Assembly (NCBI GenBank): GCA_020796225.1
Contig: CM036758.1
Coordinates: forward strand, 64,697,774 to 64,761,773
Direction of reading: 5' to 3'
Source of the DNA: Arion vulgaris
Lineage: Eukaryota; Mollusca; Gastropoda; Stylommatophora; Arionidae
DNA length: 64,000 nt
A model generated the notes under the pieces. The model worked only from the letters and a program-made list of their open reading frames with translations. It made no database searches and was not told where the DNA came from. The position numbers and the translations under genes are program-made. This document shows, piece after piece, positions 23,093 to 33,409 of this stretch (its first letter is position 1; each line of letters opens with the position of its first letter).

Positions 23093-23134
23093 TGATATAT
23101 ATTGAGTAAACAAACAGAAAATGTTGCATATTTA

Positions 23135-23400
23135 TTCTTCTACTTCTTCTTTGCGTTCGTTCTTTACGACCAATTTTAATCACTCTTTGTGATATGTTTG
23201 ATCTTTACCAAGAACGTGTATATGTTGCACATTGGTTTGGTAGGCCCCTTAAATGCATAGACTTCTACACGTTTAGGACACATGCATCCGATTTCAGCCA
23301 AACCTCCTTAGTCGCCTCTTACGACATGCGTGGCAGGTAACAGATGTTCTATTCTTTACATCCCAAATTTGGGCCCCGAAAACTACTCGGGTGGCATATT
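23135..23400 (-). mobile_element. SINE family C
   Basis: A CTTCTTCTTTGCGTTCG tail lies on the left. The body includes ACCAATTTTAATCACTCTTT, the core AGTCGCCTCTTACGACATG at 23310-23328 and the head block TTTGGGCCCCGAAAACTACT. Copies at 50635-50830 and 52209-52462. Confidence 0.85.
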
Positions 23401-23613
23401 TGTCACAGTTGACTTTAAATGTGAAACTAGCATCATGATCTGATGTTTATTAATTGCAATCGAGTTTGTCATTATATTTGTGGATTCTTAGTTTTAAAAC
23501 AAAGTAAATCTTTTTTTAAATAACTCTTCAAAATATTGGATTTTTCAACTGTAAAATTATGTTCTGAAAATAGAAAATGTGAACAGTTTTGAATATATCT
23601 TGGTTCACTATTA

Positions 23614-23694
23614 ACATCTTGCTAACATATTGCTAACATCTTGCTAACATCTTGCTAACATCTTGCTAACATCTTGCTAACATCTTGCTAACAA
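23614..23694. repeat. 11-bp minisatellite, about 7 units
   Basis: Unit CATCTTGCTAA, directly abutting the 5' end of the LINE fragment that follows. Confidence 0.9.
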
Positions 23695-23697
23695 CAG

Positions 23698-24252
23698 ATG
23701 GAAATGGGATGTAGGAAATTAAAAGAAGAACAAACATGGCTTTACAAAAAAATTAAACTAAAAACAGTATGGAACGGAACTGATAAGAAAACAAAGATCA
23801 GAATACTAAGAGCATGCATATTCCCAGTGGTAACGTATGGGTGTGAAGCATGGACATTTAAAAGGGCAGTGGAAAAACAAATAAGTGCTTTTGAATATAA
23901 GTGTTACAGAAGAGTCTTTCGTATATCTTGGAAAGAGAAGAGAGCAAATAGATCTATCCAGAAAGAACTCAAAATTAAAGAAAAATGGCTGATGCTACAA
24001 ATAAAAAAGAGAAAATTGAGATATTTTGGACATATAAAAAGACATGAAGGGCTGGAGAAGACCATCATGGAAGGAGGCATACCGGCAAAGAGAAGAAGAG
24101 GAAGACCACGGAGAAGATGGATTCAGGATGTAACTGATGGTTTGAACATGACGGCTGCAGAGGCAGGACATCTGGCCTATGAGAGAGAGAAGTTCCGGAG
24201 AACTGTTGGGGTGGCAAAGCTCTGCTCATGACAAGCTATTTGATGATGATAA
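23698..24252 (+). pseudogene. RTE-like LINE reverse-transcriptase C-terminus, intact 177-codon frame
   Basis: The frame ends at a stop at 24229-24231. It holds a YGCEAWT motif at residues 47-53, RYFGHIKRHEG in the middle and KRRRGRPRRRWIQDV near the end. These belong to the post-thumb region of RTE-like LINE polyproteins; no RT catalytic YADD is included. The 3' end carries GATGATGAT, as does the larger element ending near 28965. The open frame is undisrupted, which suggests a younger insertion than its neighbours, but the copy is heavily 5'-truncated and cannot be autonomous. Confidence 0.85.
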
Positions 24253-24559
24253 TTGTGTTCAGAATGAAAATAATAAAGCTGGATCGTTTTTTAATGGCGG
24301 CTGTGACAAGTGTTTACTATTTCGTCCTTGGATGTATTAGTTTACTCGTGGTTTAGGGAACGTTATATCTATACTTGGAAGCATAGAGATGCCTTAGGTC
24401 GTTTTTGACTAATAGGTTGACTGTCATTATAGTTATTCGATGTGTAGGTGGGATATATTTATTCTATACACTCCGACGCGAGTAACCTACCCATTTTCGA
24501 CGACGAAAATGATGGACTATGCGATACCGGTTTACGATAGGTTACCCTATGAGTCATAG
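24253..24559. other. Unassigned stretch with a short perfect hairpin
   Basis: Non-repetitive. 24492-24511 is a perfect inverted repeat (CATTTTCG, loop ACGA, CGAAAATG). No ORF or recognised element. Confidence 0.5.
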
Positions 24560-24759
24560 CGCAGCTATTTTTAAACGGCAAGGAATGTCCATCCTTAATT
24601 CAAAAGTCTGTAACGGTAAGGGAGGCGGATGAATCAAAATGATCAACGGCTCACAAAGCGAACACAGCAAAGTGTGGGGCACACATGAGGCGCTTTCAGG
24701 ACATACAAATGATTTGCGGCTGGCCCTCGTGGAAGAAATTGGGACTTCACCACGTACAA

Positions 24760-25850
24760 CCAAAGACGTGGCAATGAAGCAAAAACATCCATCTCTCTCT
24801 TGCGTTCCCGGCCTAGCCTGATGGACCAACTTCTATCATGAATTTTACTGTTGTTTTTAGGGATTCCGTTCCTCCGTACAGCTTTTCGCGAAGCTCTGTG
24901 TGTTGTGGCCAGTACTCTTTTCGTATACCTGCTAAACGTTGACAGTCTTGCAAGACGTGTTCTGCCGTCATGTCTGCCATATTGCATGGGCACAGGCTAG
25001 TTGTGCCAATTTTAAATTTATGGAACATGTGGGCTCTGAGCTTGTTGTGGCCGGTACGGAGGCGAAATATGGCAACTTGTTCACTGCGAGAGAGACCATA
25101 GTATCCCTCACTGTCTGTGTACTGCGGGTGATCTTTTGCCCATTTGCTTCGATAGTGCGAACCGATGGTTGTTTTGACTTCCTCATAGCTGATCTCGAGA
25201 TCAGTCTGGGGTAGTCGCCCGCCCTCTTTGGCTAGCTTGTCGGCCGCTTCGTTTCCCTTAATGTTGCAGTGTGACGGTATCCACTGGATGACGGTGCGTT
25301 TGAGTGAACTCGTTAGTTCAGCGAGGGACGTTTTGAGCTCATTCATCTCAGTTTTGCCGACGCATTTGAGTGCCGTGATGGCCGATAGAGCATCGGTGAA
25401 TATCACGACATTGTTGCGTGTAGTGTTTCTTCTCTCCAAGATCATTTCGGCCGCTTCTTTGATTGCCTCTGCCTCTGCTCGGTAGTTATTCGAGTATTTG
25501 CCAGTTGCAATCGCTTTCTTGACCGTGACTTTCTTTGAGATTTTAAGCACTATTCCTCCTCCGCCGTCGCTTATTGCGTTATTGCCGATCCGTCCGTGTA
25601 GACGTGCGTCCACTCATTTTCAGGGTACTCTGATTCTATGTGTACTTCTGCTGCAGTTTTTCTGTCGAGGTTTGTTTGATCCCTTTTGCTCAGTATACCT
25701 GGGATTGATTCCCTTAGTTCTGGCATTTTTGTTTTCCATGGCGGACACTTGTCAATTGTCGGGATTGGTTTGGCTGTGCATTTGGACAGGACTGGATGGT
25801 CTGTGGTCAGTGCGTTTGAGATTCTAACGAAGTTAGATCTCTGTATTCTC
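24760..25850 (-). pseudogene. Jockey/I-type LINE RNase H domain and C-terminus, frameshifted
   Basis: On the minus strand an upstream frame ends in NEWTHVYTDGSA near 25590. After a one-base frame change the main frame continues to the stop at about 24813. All four RNase H carboxylates are recognisable: D in YTDGSA, E in RAEAEAIKEA, D in VVIFTDALSA and D in WIPSHCNIKGNEAADKLAK. Downstream lies a CPCNMADMTAEHVLQDC Cys/His block typical of the C-terminus of these LINEs, then a short 3' UTR. Upstream RT sequence is missing. The element ends head to head with the RTE-like LINE near 25850. Confidence 0.85.
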
Positions 25851-25859
25851 CACTTAAGA

Positions 25860-26855
25860 AAAAGACACATTCGTTTTGCAACATGGAATGTTAGAACCTT
25901 ACACCAAGAAGGAAAACTAGACAATTTAATACTAGAGACAACAGATATGAAGGTAGATATTATGGGAGTCGCAGAAACAAGATGGAAAGGCGAGGGATAC
26001 ACAGAAGAAATGACTATATATTTATACATTCAGGAGGAGAACATCATGAGCGAGGGATACACAAGAAGAGATGACTATATATTTATACATTCAGGAGTAG
26101 AACATCATGAGCGAGGGATACACAAGAAGAGATGACTATATATTTATACATTCAGAAGGAGAACATCATGAGCGAGGAGTACACAAGAAGAGATGACTAT
26201 ATATTTATACATTACAGGAGTAGAACATCATGAACGAGGGATACACAAGAAGAGATGACTATATATTTATACATTCAGGAGGAAAATATCATGAGCGAGG
26301 AGTAGGTATACTAATAAAAAAGGAAATAGAAAAATACATCAGTGGTTATTGGACGTATAACGACAGATTGATGCTTTTAAAGATCAGAGCAAAGCCATTC
26401 GATATAGCAATTATCCAAACATACGCTCCAACATCAGACCATACAGATGAAGAAATCGAAAATATTATGAAGATTTACAACAAATTCTCAAACAAGTAAA
26501 GACAACTGACATACTAATTATAATGGGCGATATGAATTCAAATATTGGCAAAGGCAAATACAAGAACATTGTAGGACAATACGGACTAGGAACAAGGAAT
26601 GAACGAGGAGATAGGCTTATCCAGTTCTGTGAAGAAAATAACATGGTTATATGCAACACATTTTACCAACAAGAATCTAGGAGATTATACACATGGAAAA
26701 GCCCAGGAGATAGAAAAAGGAACCAGATAGATTTCATCATGATTAGGAACAGATTTAAAAATAATGTAATGAACACCAAAACATATCCAGGAGCAGATAT
26801 AAATTCTGATCATAATCCAGTGATGATCAAACTAAATATAAAACTAAAAAGATAG
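25860..26855 (+). pseudogene. APE-type endonuclease domain of the RTE-like LINE
   Basis: Opens with HIRFATWNVRTLHQEGKL (the Asn of WNVR is a catalytic-site residue in this fold), then GVAETRW with the metal-binding Glu (about 25965-25984), QTYAPT (about 26417), MGDMNSNIG (about 26523) and the closing SDHNPV (about 26806). The conserved motifs are all present. The frame is broken by the 60-62 bp tandem array at 25990-26293 and by a one-base shift near 26470, just before the GDMN motif. Confidence 0.88.
25990..26293. repeat. 60-62 bp tandem array inside the endonuclease ORF, 5 units
   Basis: Units begin at 25990, 26050, 26111, 26172 and 26234, before the normal ORF resumes at 26294. Each encodes roughly RRDDYIFIHSGGKYHERG. 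Spacings of 60, 61, 61, 62 and 60 bases mean each added unit changes the frame. The ancestral element would have a single copy. Confidence 0.92.
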
Positions 26856-27327
26856 ACCAACCAACAAGAAAAGAACCACATATAGATATATCAGCACTTA
26901 AACAATCAGAGATACAACAGAAATATTGTGTGGAAGTAAAGAACAAATATGAATGCCTAATGACAGAGTGCTTAGAACAATACAGAAGAGAAAATCCTGA
27001 AGAGAAAGTAGCCAATAAATGGGATTGCTTAAAACAGAGTATACAAACTGCAAACAAAAACCTGCCTGTAAAAGAATCCATGAAAAAATCAAATGTGGAT
27101 GACTGATGAAATCTTAGAAAAAATGACAGAACGAAAGAAAGCCAAGAACACCCAAAGTATACAATTTTAGACAACGAAATACGCAACATGTGCAGAACCA
27201 CAAAAGTAAACTGGTTAGAAACAAAATGCAAGGAAATAGAAGATATGGCAGAAAAACACAGGACTAGAGAAATGCACAGAGAAATAAGACAAATGACAAG
27301 TAAGAAAAATACTGTAAAAGGTGGAGG

Positions 27328-28770
27328 ATGTATCAAAACAACAACAACCAACTTTTGTTTGATAAAACAGAAATATTGACAAGATGGACAGAATATGTAA
27401 CGGCTCTATTTGATGATCAAAGAAGCAGTAAACACAGTATAAAGTGCAATGACAGCCCAAGAATATTAAAATCTGAAGTTGTAAGAGCAATCGAAACAAT
27501 GAAGCGAGGAAAGGCTGCAGGATTGGACAATATTACTGTGGAAATGTTAACCTCCTTAGAGGATTTTGGTATTTCAACCATTACAGATTTGTGCAATGAT
27601 ATATATAACACAGGATATATACCAAGAGACTTGAAGACATCAGTATTCATACCACTACCCAAAAGCCCAAAGCACAGGAGTGCACAGACTATAGGACAAT
27701 TAGCCTGATGAGCCACATAACAAAAATACTACTCAAGATCATACATGAAAGAATTAAAACAAGATAGACATAGAAGTAGGAGAAGAACAGTTTGGCTTTA
27801 GAAAGAACAGAGGAACAAGAGAGGCAATACTTTGTATAAGACTACTCGCTGACAAGTATATAGAAGTGCAAAAAGTATCTACTTGTGTTTCATCGATTAT
27901 AGCAAAGCTTTGACAGAGTCCAACATGAAAAGCTAATCATATGTCTACAAGAAATAGGCCTAGATGGGGATGATATCAGACTAATAAGTAACATATACTG
28001 GGAACAGACAGCAATAATAAAATATGAAAATAGCTACTCTCCATACATAGACATAAAGAGAGGAGTGAGACAAGGATGCATACTGTCATCAAGCCTATTT
28101 AACATCTACACAGAGAAAATCTTCAAACAACTAGAGGAATGCCAGGACTCAAGATCAATGGAAAAATAATAAATAACTTAAGATATGCAGATGACACAGT
28201 ATTGGTAGCAGAAAATGAACAAGATCTACAAGAACTAGTGGACCAATTGGACAGAACTAGCAAGGAATATGGATTAGACATTAACATACAGAAAACAAAA
28301 ACTATGGTAATCAACAAGGAAATGGAAAACCTAAAATGAATATAAAAATACATGGAGAATTACTACATCAAGTAAAAGCTACTCCTATCTCGGTCAGATG
28401 ATAACAGATGATGGCAGATGTATAACTGAAATTAAAAGAGAATAGGAATGGCCAAGGATAATTTCAATAGTATGAGAAAGTTACTGACATCTAAACAAAT
28501 CACAAACAGGCTAAAATTAGAATGATCAAATGCTATATATATCCTATATTAATGTATGGCTCGAAACATGGACAATGAACAAGCAGTTAGAAGACAGAAT
28601 TGATGCATTTGAGATGTGGATATATAGAAGAATAAGCAGAGTTTCATGGACAGAAAAACAGACAAATAAACAAGTTTTAGGAAAACTAGGCATGAAGAAA
28701 CAATTATTAAGAGAAATAAAATTCAGACAAGTAAAGTATTTTGGGCACATAAAAGGCATGACACCATGAT
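27328..28770 (+). pseudogene. Reverse transcriptase domain and C-terminal module of the RTE-like LINE
   Basis: Recognisable in order across frames: KRGKAAGLDNITVEML (finger region), EEQFGFRKNRGTREAI, FIDYSKAFDRVQH (catalytic Asp motif; a base is missing between the SKA and FD codons near 27910), GVRQGCILSSSLFNIYTE and RYADDTVLVAEN with YADD at 28184-28195. The C-terminal part holds LMYGSKTWTMN and VKYFGHIK. Several frameshifts and stops make it non-functional. Confidence 0.88.
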
Positions 28771-28965
28771 AAAACATTTACTAGAGGGGGAAGTTGAGGG
28801 GGAAGAGCAAGAGGAAGACCGAGAGATAAGTGGGAGGAAACTTTAAGAAATGGACAGGTTACAGTCTGGCAGTGTGCAACACCAAGGCGAAAGACAGAGG
28901 ATGCTGGAGATTCATTGCAGCCAACCTTCGATGTGGAGACGGCATCTGATGATGATGAGATATAA

Positions 28966-29639
28966 ATTAATATATAAGTTCACTTGATAACTTATTTGGG
29001 TTTAACTCTGTTTTGGGTTATTCGTGACCTTCATTCTCATCGCTAAAATTGAATAATCGATATTATAGTGTATTTTTTGTTGTTCTTAAAGTTATTATTG
29101 AAAATGATGTGCAGAATATATACAAAACTAGGCTTGTCATAAATTCCTTACGAGCTGAAGAGGACATAAATATATCTCTGCAACCTATCACCGCCTCTCG
29201 TTTTCTGATTGACAAACAGCGAGTCTGGTCGAGTCTTTCACACATACAGTGTCCTTCCTGTCTTATCTGCACTGGATGCTGTCGTTACTGCGATCGTAGT
29301 CTGTCATTGAATGTGGTGCGGTCTGTGTTCTGAACGCTTGTCAACGGGTATTTCTAACCTGGAACTAGTTGCGTCAGCGGTTTGTGTATAGATTGGATAG
29401 TATGAAAGTGATGGAATATTCTAAAGTATCAGGTTTGGGCGATGTTTACATTCAGTATTCTTAATATTTTTTGTTTCAATCAACGGAAAATATGGAAGTA
29501 GTATCGGATTAGCAAGCAGAGATAGTACTATAAGTGTAAATAAATTGAGAAAACAAGATTTTTACGGTGGCGTATAGTATACACTTGCATGGGATGGTTA
29601 AAATTCATTTAAAATATTTTTCTTTGTTCGTCTTTTTTA
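28966..29639. other. Unassigned stretch
   Basis: A 94-codon open frame at 29049-29333 (plus) has no recognisable motif. Nothing repetitive seen. Confidence 0.35.
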
Positions 29640-29990
29640 GAATGTATTCTTCTTCTTCTTTTGTCGTCCCACTGCTACTGGGTTGTAGCCAAGTGTGGTT
29701 TTCTGTTTTTGTCTTGTGCTGTTCTGGTGGCTTGGGTTATTTTTATTTCTTTTCTTTTTGACAGGATTCTGCTATGCCATCTAACCATCTTTTTCGTGGT
29801 CTTCCTCTTGCCTTCTTTCCTGGTGTTCTGTTGTAGAAGACTCTGTATACTGTGAAGTTTTGATGCATTTTTATTAATTGGCCGAACCACTTAATTCTTT
29901 GTTTCTCAATGCAATTCAAGCAAGGTTCTGTCTCAACTTTTTTTGTTATATTATTATAAGTATATATAAATAAATGGGTACTCTCCACCT
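29640..29990 (-). pseudogene. LINE RT ORF C-terminal fragment
   Basis: The minus frame reads CIEKQRIKWFGQLIKM followed about 25 residues later by GKKARGRPRKRWLDGIAE. It is the same terminal module as in the other fragments. The coding part lies at 29743-29988, and a frameshift follows. Confidence 0.8.
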
Positions 29991-30019
29991 TTCATACAGC
30001 TTTGTCTGCGAAAAATCGT

Positions 30020-30352
30020 ACGAGTGTTCTGGCCAAATACTATCTCTAACCAAGAACTTCTCGCACGATTTCAACACGAGAATATGAGCACCATCATCCG
30101 AAGACGACACTCAAGATGGATCGGACATGTGATGCGCATGGAGACTGGCTCTGACATGAAAACTGCACTGAGATGGACTCCAGAGGGTAAACGAAAACGT
30201 GGAAGACCCAAAATAACGTGGAGGAGAAAGATAGAGCAAAAACTGAAAGAAATTAATCATAGTTGGAACACAATACAGAGAAAGGCCATGAATAGAGAAG
30301 AATGGTGTGAGTTTGTTGCTGCTCTAAACGCCAAGGGCGTAAAAGGCTGAAG
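30020..30352 (+). pseudogene. LINE RT ORF C-terminal fragment, intact 108-codon frame
   Basis: The plus frame contains IIRRRHSRWIGHVMRME, TALRWTPEGKRKRGRPK and EWCEFVAALNAKG before its stop. This is a different subfamily from the W-FGH/GRPRKRW fragments, with relatives at 32724-32985, 53950-54830 and, on minus, 56020-56500. No catalytic RT motif is present. Confidence 0.85.
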
Positions 30353-30469
30353 AAGATAAATTGGTGGTATGTTTTGGTAACTTGCTGTTCTTTTGTCGTA
30401 CTGATGCCCATATACGTTTCAAATGCATTCTACCTCTCACTAACTTCCCTGTCTTTCTCTGGCTGCCTG

Positions 30470-30955
30470 GTCTACGCACCGTTTCTCTGTCTGTCTGGTC
30501 TATTCACCGTTTCTCCCTTTGCCTGGTCTATGCACCGTTTCTATGTCTGCCTGGTGTATGCACCGTTTCTCTGGCTGCCTGGTCTACGCACCGTACCTCT
30601 GTCTGCCTGGTCTAAGCACCGTTTCTCTGTCTGTCTGGTCTATTCACCGTTTCTCCCTTTGCCTGGTCTATGCACCGTTTCTCTGGCTGCCTGGTCTATG
30701 CACCGTTTCTCTGGCTGCCTGGTCTATGCACCGTTTCTCTGGCTGCCTGGTCTACGCACCGTTTCTCTGGCTGCCTGGTCTATGCACCGTTTCTCTGGCT
30801 GCCTGGTCTATGCACCGTTTCTCTGGCTGCCTGGTCTACGCACCGTTTCTCTGGCTGCCTGGTCTATGCACCGTTTCTCTGGCTGCCTGGTCTATGCACC
30901 GTCTATGCACCGTTTCTCTGACTGCCTGGTCTATGCACCGTCTATCTGGTATGGC
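30470..30955. repeat. 28-bp minisatellite, about 17 units
   Basis: Unit contains CTATGCACCGTTTCTCTGGC then TGCCTGGT. Left units are diverse (CTGTCTGTC, CCCTTTG, TACGCACC), right units nearly identical. The open frames are products of the repeat. Confidence 0.95.
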
Positions 30956-31027
30956 TTTTAACAAAGGGAGTAGTAGTCTCTCTATGTTTTTAAGATATTT
31001 TTGTTTTGGGTATCTCTGGGGTTTGAA

Positions 31028-31330
31028 GGTAAGACGATCGTCTCTCGCTCCAAATGTACCAGGTTCGTTCCCCGCTTGTAGCGACCAGGTATATTTTCCC
31101 AGATATGCCTGGTCACAGTGTAGGGGAGATCGAGTTCCTAGTCCTACTGAATATTGATAATAAATCGTAGGTACCAACTGAGCATGTAAAAGAACTCTTG
31201 GTAATTAGAAATAGATAAGGATAGGCTGTAAAGCCGCTGCATGGAACCATTTGTTTACGAATACAATTCACCATCTTCAAAAGTTACATCGGGGACACTC
31301 GATGGTGCTACGGAGCTCGTGCACTGCCTC
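31028..31330 (+). mobile_element. SINE family D
   Basis: A tRNA-like region with AGGTTCGTTCCCCGC as B box, then GATCGAGTTCCTAGTCCTA, ACTGAGCATGTAAAAGAAC, GGCTGTAAAGCCGCTGC and CATCGGGGACACTCGATGGT. Other copies: 34690-35135, 37520-37740, 40737-41075, 56600-57035, 61620-62145. Confidence 0.85.
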
Positions 31331-31419
31331 TGAGCTAGGGTCTCCATACTCAAAATCAACATAATGTAACCAAGACTACTCTACACTCACAAACAGAAGT
31401 GTACACGCACGTTAATTCT

Positions 31420-31858
31420 TATTCTATTACTACTTTTATTGCTGCTACTTCTACTACTGATGGCGTTACTAGTTCTACTACTGATGGCGCTGCTACTTCT
31501 ACTACTGATGGCGCTGCTACTTCTACTACTGATGGCGCTGCTACTTCTACTACTACTTCTACTCTCTACTACTACTACAACTACAACTACTACTACCTAC
31601 AACTATTACTACTACTACTACTACTACTACTACTAACTACTACTACTACCTACAACTATTGCTCATACTACTACTCTACTGCTACTACTACTGCTACTAA
31701 CTACTACTGCTACTAACTACTACTGCTACTACTGCTACTGCTACTAACTACTACTACTGCTACTACTACTGCTACTAACTACTACTACTACTAATACTAC
31801 TACTACTGCTACTACTAACTGCTGCTGCTACTACTGTTGATGCTACTACTATCAATAC
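31420..31858. repeat. CTA/TAC trinucleotide repeat region
   Basis: Mostly ACT/CTA triplets, with an inner unit of about 27 bp (GATGGCGCTGCTACTTCTAC) repeated near 31456-31550. Confidence 0.9.
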
Positions 31859-31859
31859 T

Positions 31860-32198
31860 ACCGCAACACACACACATACTGACACACACACACATACTGA
31901 CATACACACACACATACTGACACACACACACACATACTGACACACACACACTGACACACACACACTGACACACACACATACTGATACACACACACATACT
32001 GACACACACACACACATACTGACACACACACACACATACTGACACACACACACACATACTGACACACACACACATACTGACACACACACATACTGACACA
32101 CACACATACTGACACACACACATACTGACACACACATACTGACACACACACACATACTGACACACACACACATACTGACACACACACACACACACAGC
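31860..32198. repeat. CA-rich minisatellite
   Basis: Units of ACACACACATACTGAC with variable CA number, about 20 units. It follows directly on the CTA repeat. Minus-strand Cys/Val-rich frames are products of the repeat. Confidence 0.95.
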
Positions 32199-32584
32199 AA
32201 CAGATTTACAACAGCACAGCAGCAGAAAATAAATCTGCGATTGAGAAGCTTAGTTAGATAACTCCGCCATATAACGACAACAGATGTCCATTTTTGTTAA
32301 TAACGATTTCATAAAAGTTTTGAACCTCAACCGCGTCCAAGTGTCAAGTTGACTCTAGCTAGCGTTCATAATGTCAACACTGCTGTGTTACAGTCTTAAG
32401 ATTTGTTTAATGTCTGCACGTTTTGAAGCTGATGTCGGACTAAGGTACCGCACGTTTTCAAATTTAAATTTCTTGATGACAGATAATCGTAGAATAGCAG
32501 GCGGGTTACACACACATTTCTTGCTTGTACTTGGGTCACGTTTCTGCCATAGGTTTTTCAACGTTGAGAACGTTCCTTGATTCT

Positions 32585-32695
32585 TGTGAGTGCGCGCATA
32601 TGTTGGTCTGTGTGTGTGTACATGTGTGTCTGTGTGTGTACATGCGTGTCTGTGTGTGCGTCTATGTGTGCGTAAATGTGTGTGTGTATTAACTC
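32585..32695. repeat. TG-rich microsatellite
   Basis: Irregular GTGTGTGT tracts interspersed with CATGCGTGTC-type interruptions. Confidence 0.8.
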
Positions 32696-32723
32696 TTGTA
32701 TACCGTAAATCACTATTGGTCAA

Positions 32724-32985
32724 CCACTAGTAACAACTGCTATAAGAAGAAGATGGAGATATGTTGGACACACCTTGAGAGGTAATAATCAACGAATATC
32801 AAAGCAGGCATTGAAGTGGGATGCAAAGGGTTCATGAAAGAGAGGACGACCTAAAGAGACCCTGAAACGAACATTGCTGAGAGAGGCAGGAAATATTGGT
32901 CTCAGTTTCATGGAGGAGATTCCTGTAAATTCTCTGTCCAACGACGTACAATCAGAAAACATCACTGGAGCCATTTCTTAACTTT
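32724..32985 (+). pseudogene. LINE RT ORF C-terminal fragment
   Basis: The plus frame reads TTAIRRRRWRYVGHTLRG, KQALKWDAKGS, a stop where Gly-Lys is expected, then KRGRPKETLKRTLLREAG. It is the same subfamily as 30020-30352. Confidence 0.8.
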
Positions 32986-32999
32986 CCAGAGCTTTTCTG

Positions 33000-33240
33000 A
33001 TACCAAATTGAGGCTGGATGGACATGAGAGCCATTTATTGTCGAATAAACCCCATGATGTGAATCGAACCTAGACTACCCCTCTTGGAGGATCAGTACAC
33101 CAACCTCTGAGCCACCGTGGCTCACATAGAAGACATATACAGGAAACACAATTTGAGACTAACCAGAAATATGCAGCTCGGAATCGAACCGCTAGCATGA
33201 CTAAACGGCTTTAGCACCTCCTGTCGGGAGAAACATGCTT
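33000..33240 (-). mobile_element. Two tRNA-like SINE heads in tandem
   Basis: On minus, 33060-33125 gives an A-box-like GTGGCTCAGAGGTTGG and B-box-like TAGGTTCGATTC. A second B-box-like CGGTTCGATTCCGAG lies at about 33178-33192. Neither forms a pairable acceptor stem, so they look like SINE heads or tRNA pseudogenes. Confidence 0.5.
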
Positions 33241-33409
33241 GCAAGCTAACTCTACAAACTAAGTACTCGATAAGTTGCATTTTTTCTGATCATTCTCTTT
33301 TGTTGTATGTTGTTAGTTTTATCTATCATTCTCCTTTTGTTGTATGTTGTTAGTTTTATCTAGTAGAGGAGACTTTGAAATAAAAAACTAGTCTGACGTT
33401 TGTTATTAT

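Larger units (their letters stand above)
25860..28965 (+). mobile_element. RTE-like non-LTR retrotransposon, nearly full-length ORF but broken
   Basis: Order on plus: APE-type endonuclease (25860-26855), linker with no recognised domain (26856-27330), reverse transcriptase (27331-28350), C-terminal W-FGH/GRPR module (28540-28900), GATGATGA end near 28960. The endonuclease resembles the BovB/RTE-derived endonuclease that databases often label craniofacial development protein 2-like. At least five frame changes and an internal tandem array inactivate it. No clear 5' UTR or target-site duplication found. Confidence 0.9.

Noticed and set aside
24639..25485. Plus-strand frames of 60-109 codons
   Set aside because: Antisense shadows of the minus-strand RNase H LINE.
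26827..27716. Minus-strand frames of 64-174 codons rich in Phe, Leu and Ser
   Set aside because: Antisense shadows of the A-rich coding strand of the RTE-like LINE.
31775..32200. Minus-strand [12 protein letters not shown] cysteine-rich proteins
   Set aside because: Translation of a CA-rich minisatellite.
33060..33192. Possible true tRNA genes on the minus strand
   Set aside because: A- and B-box-like words are present but the flanks do not form an acceptor stem, and two heads lie in tandem. Better read as SINE heads or pseudogenes.
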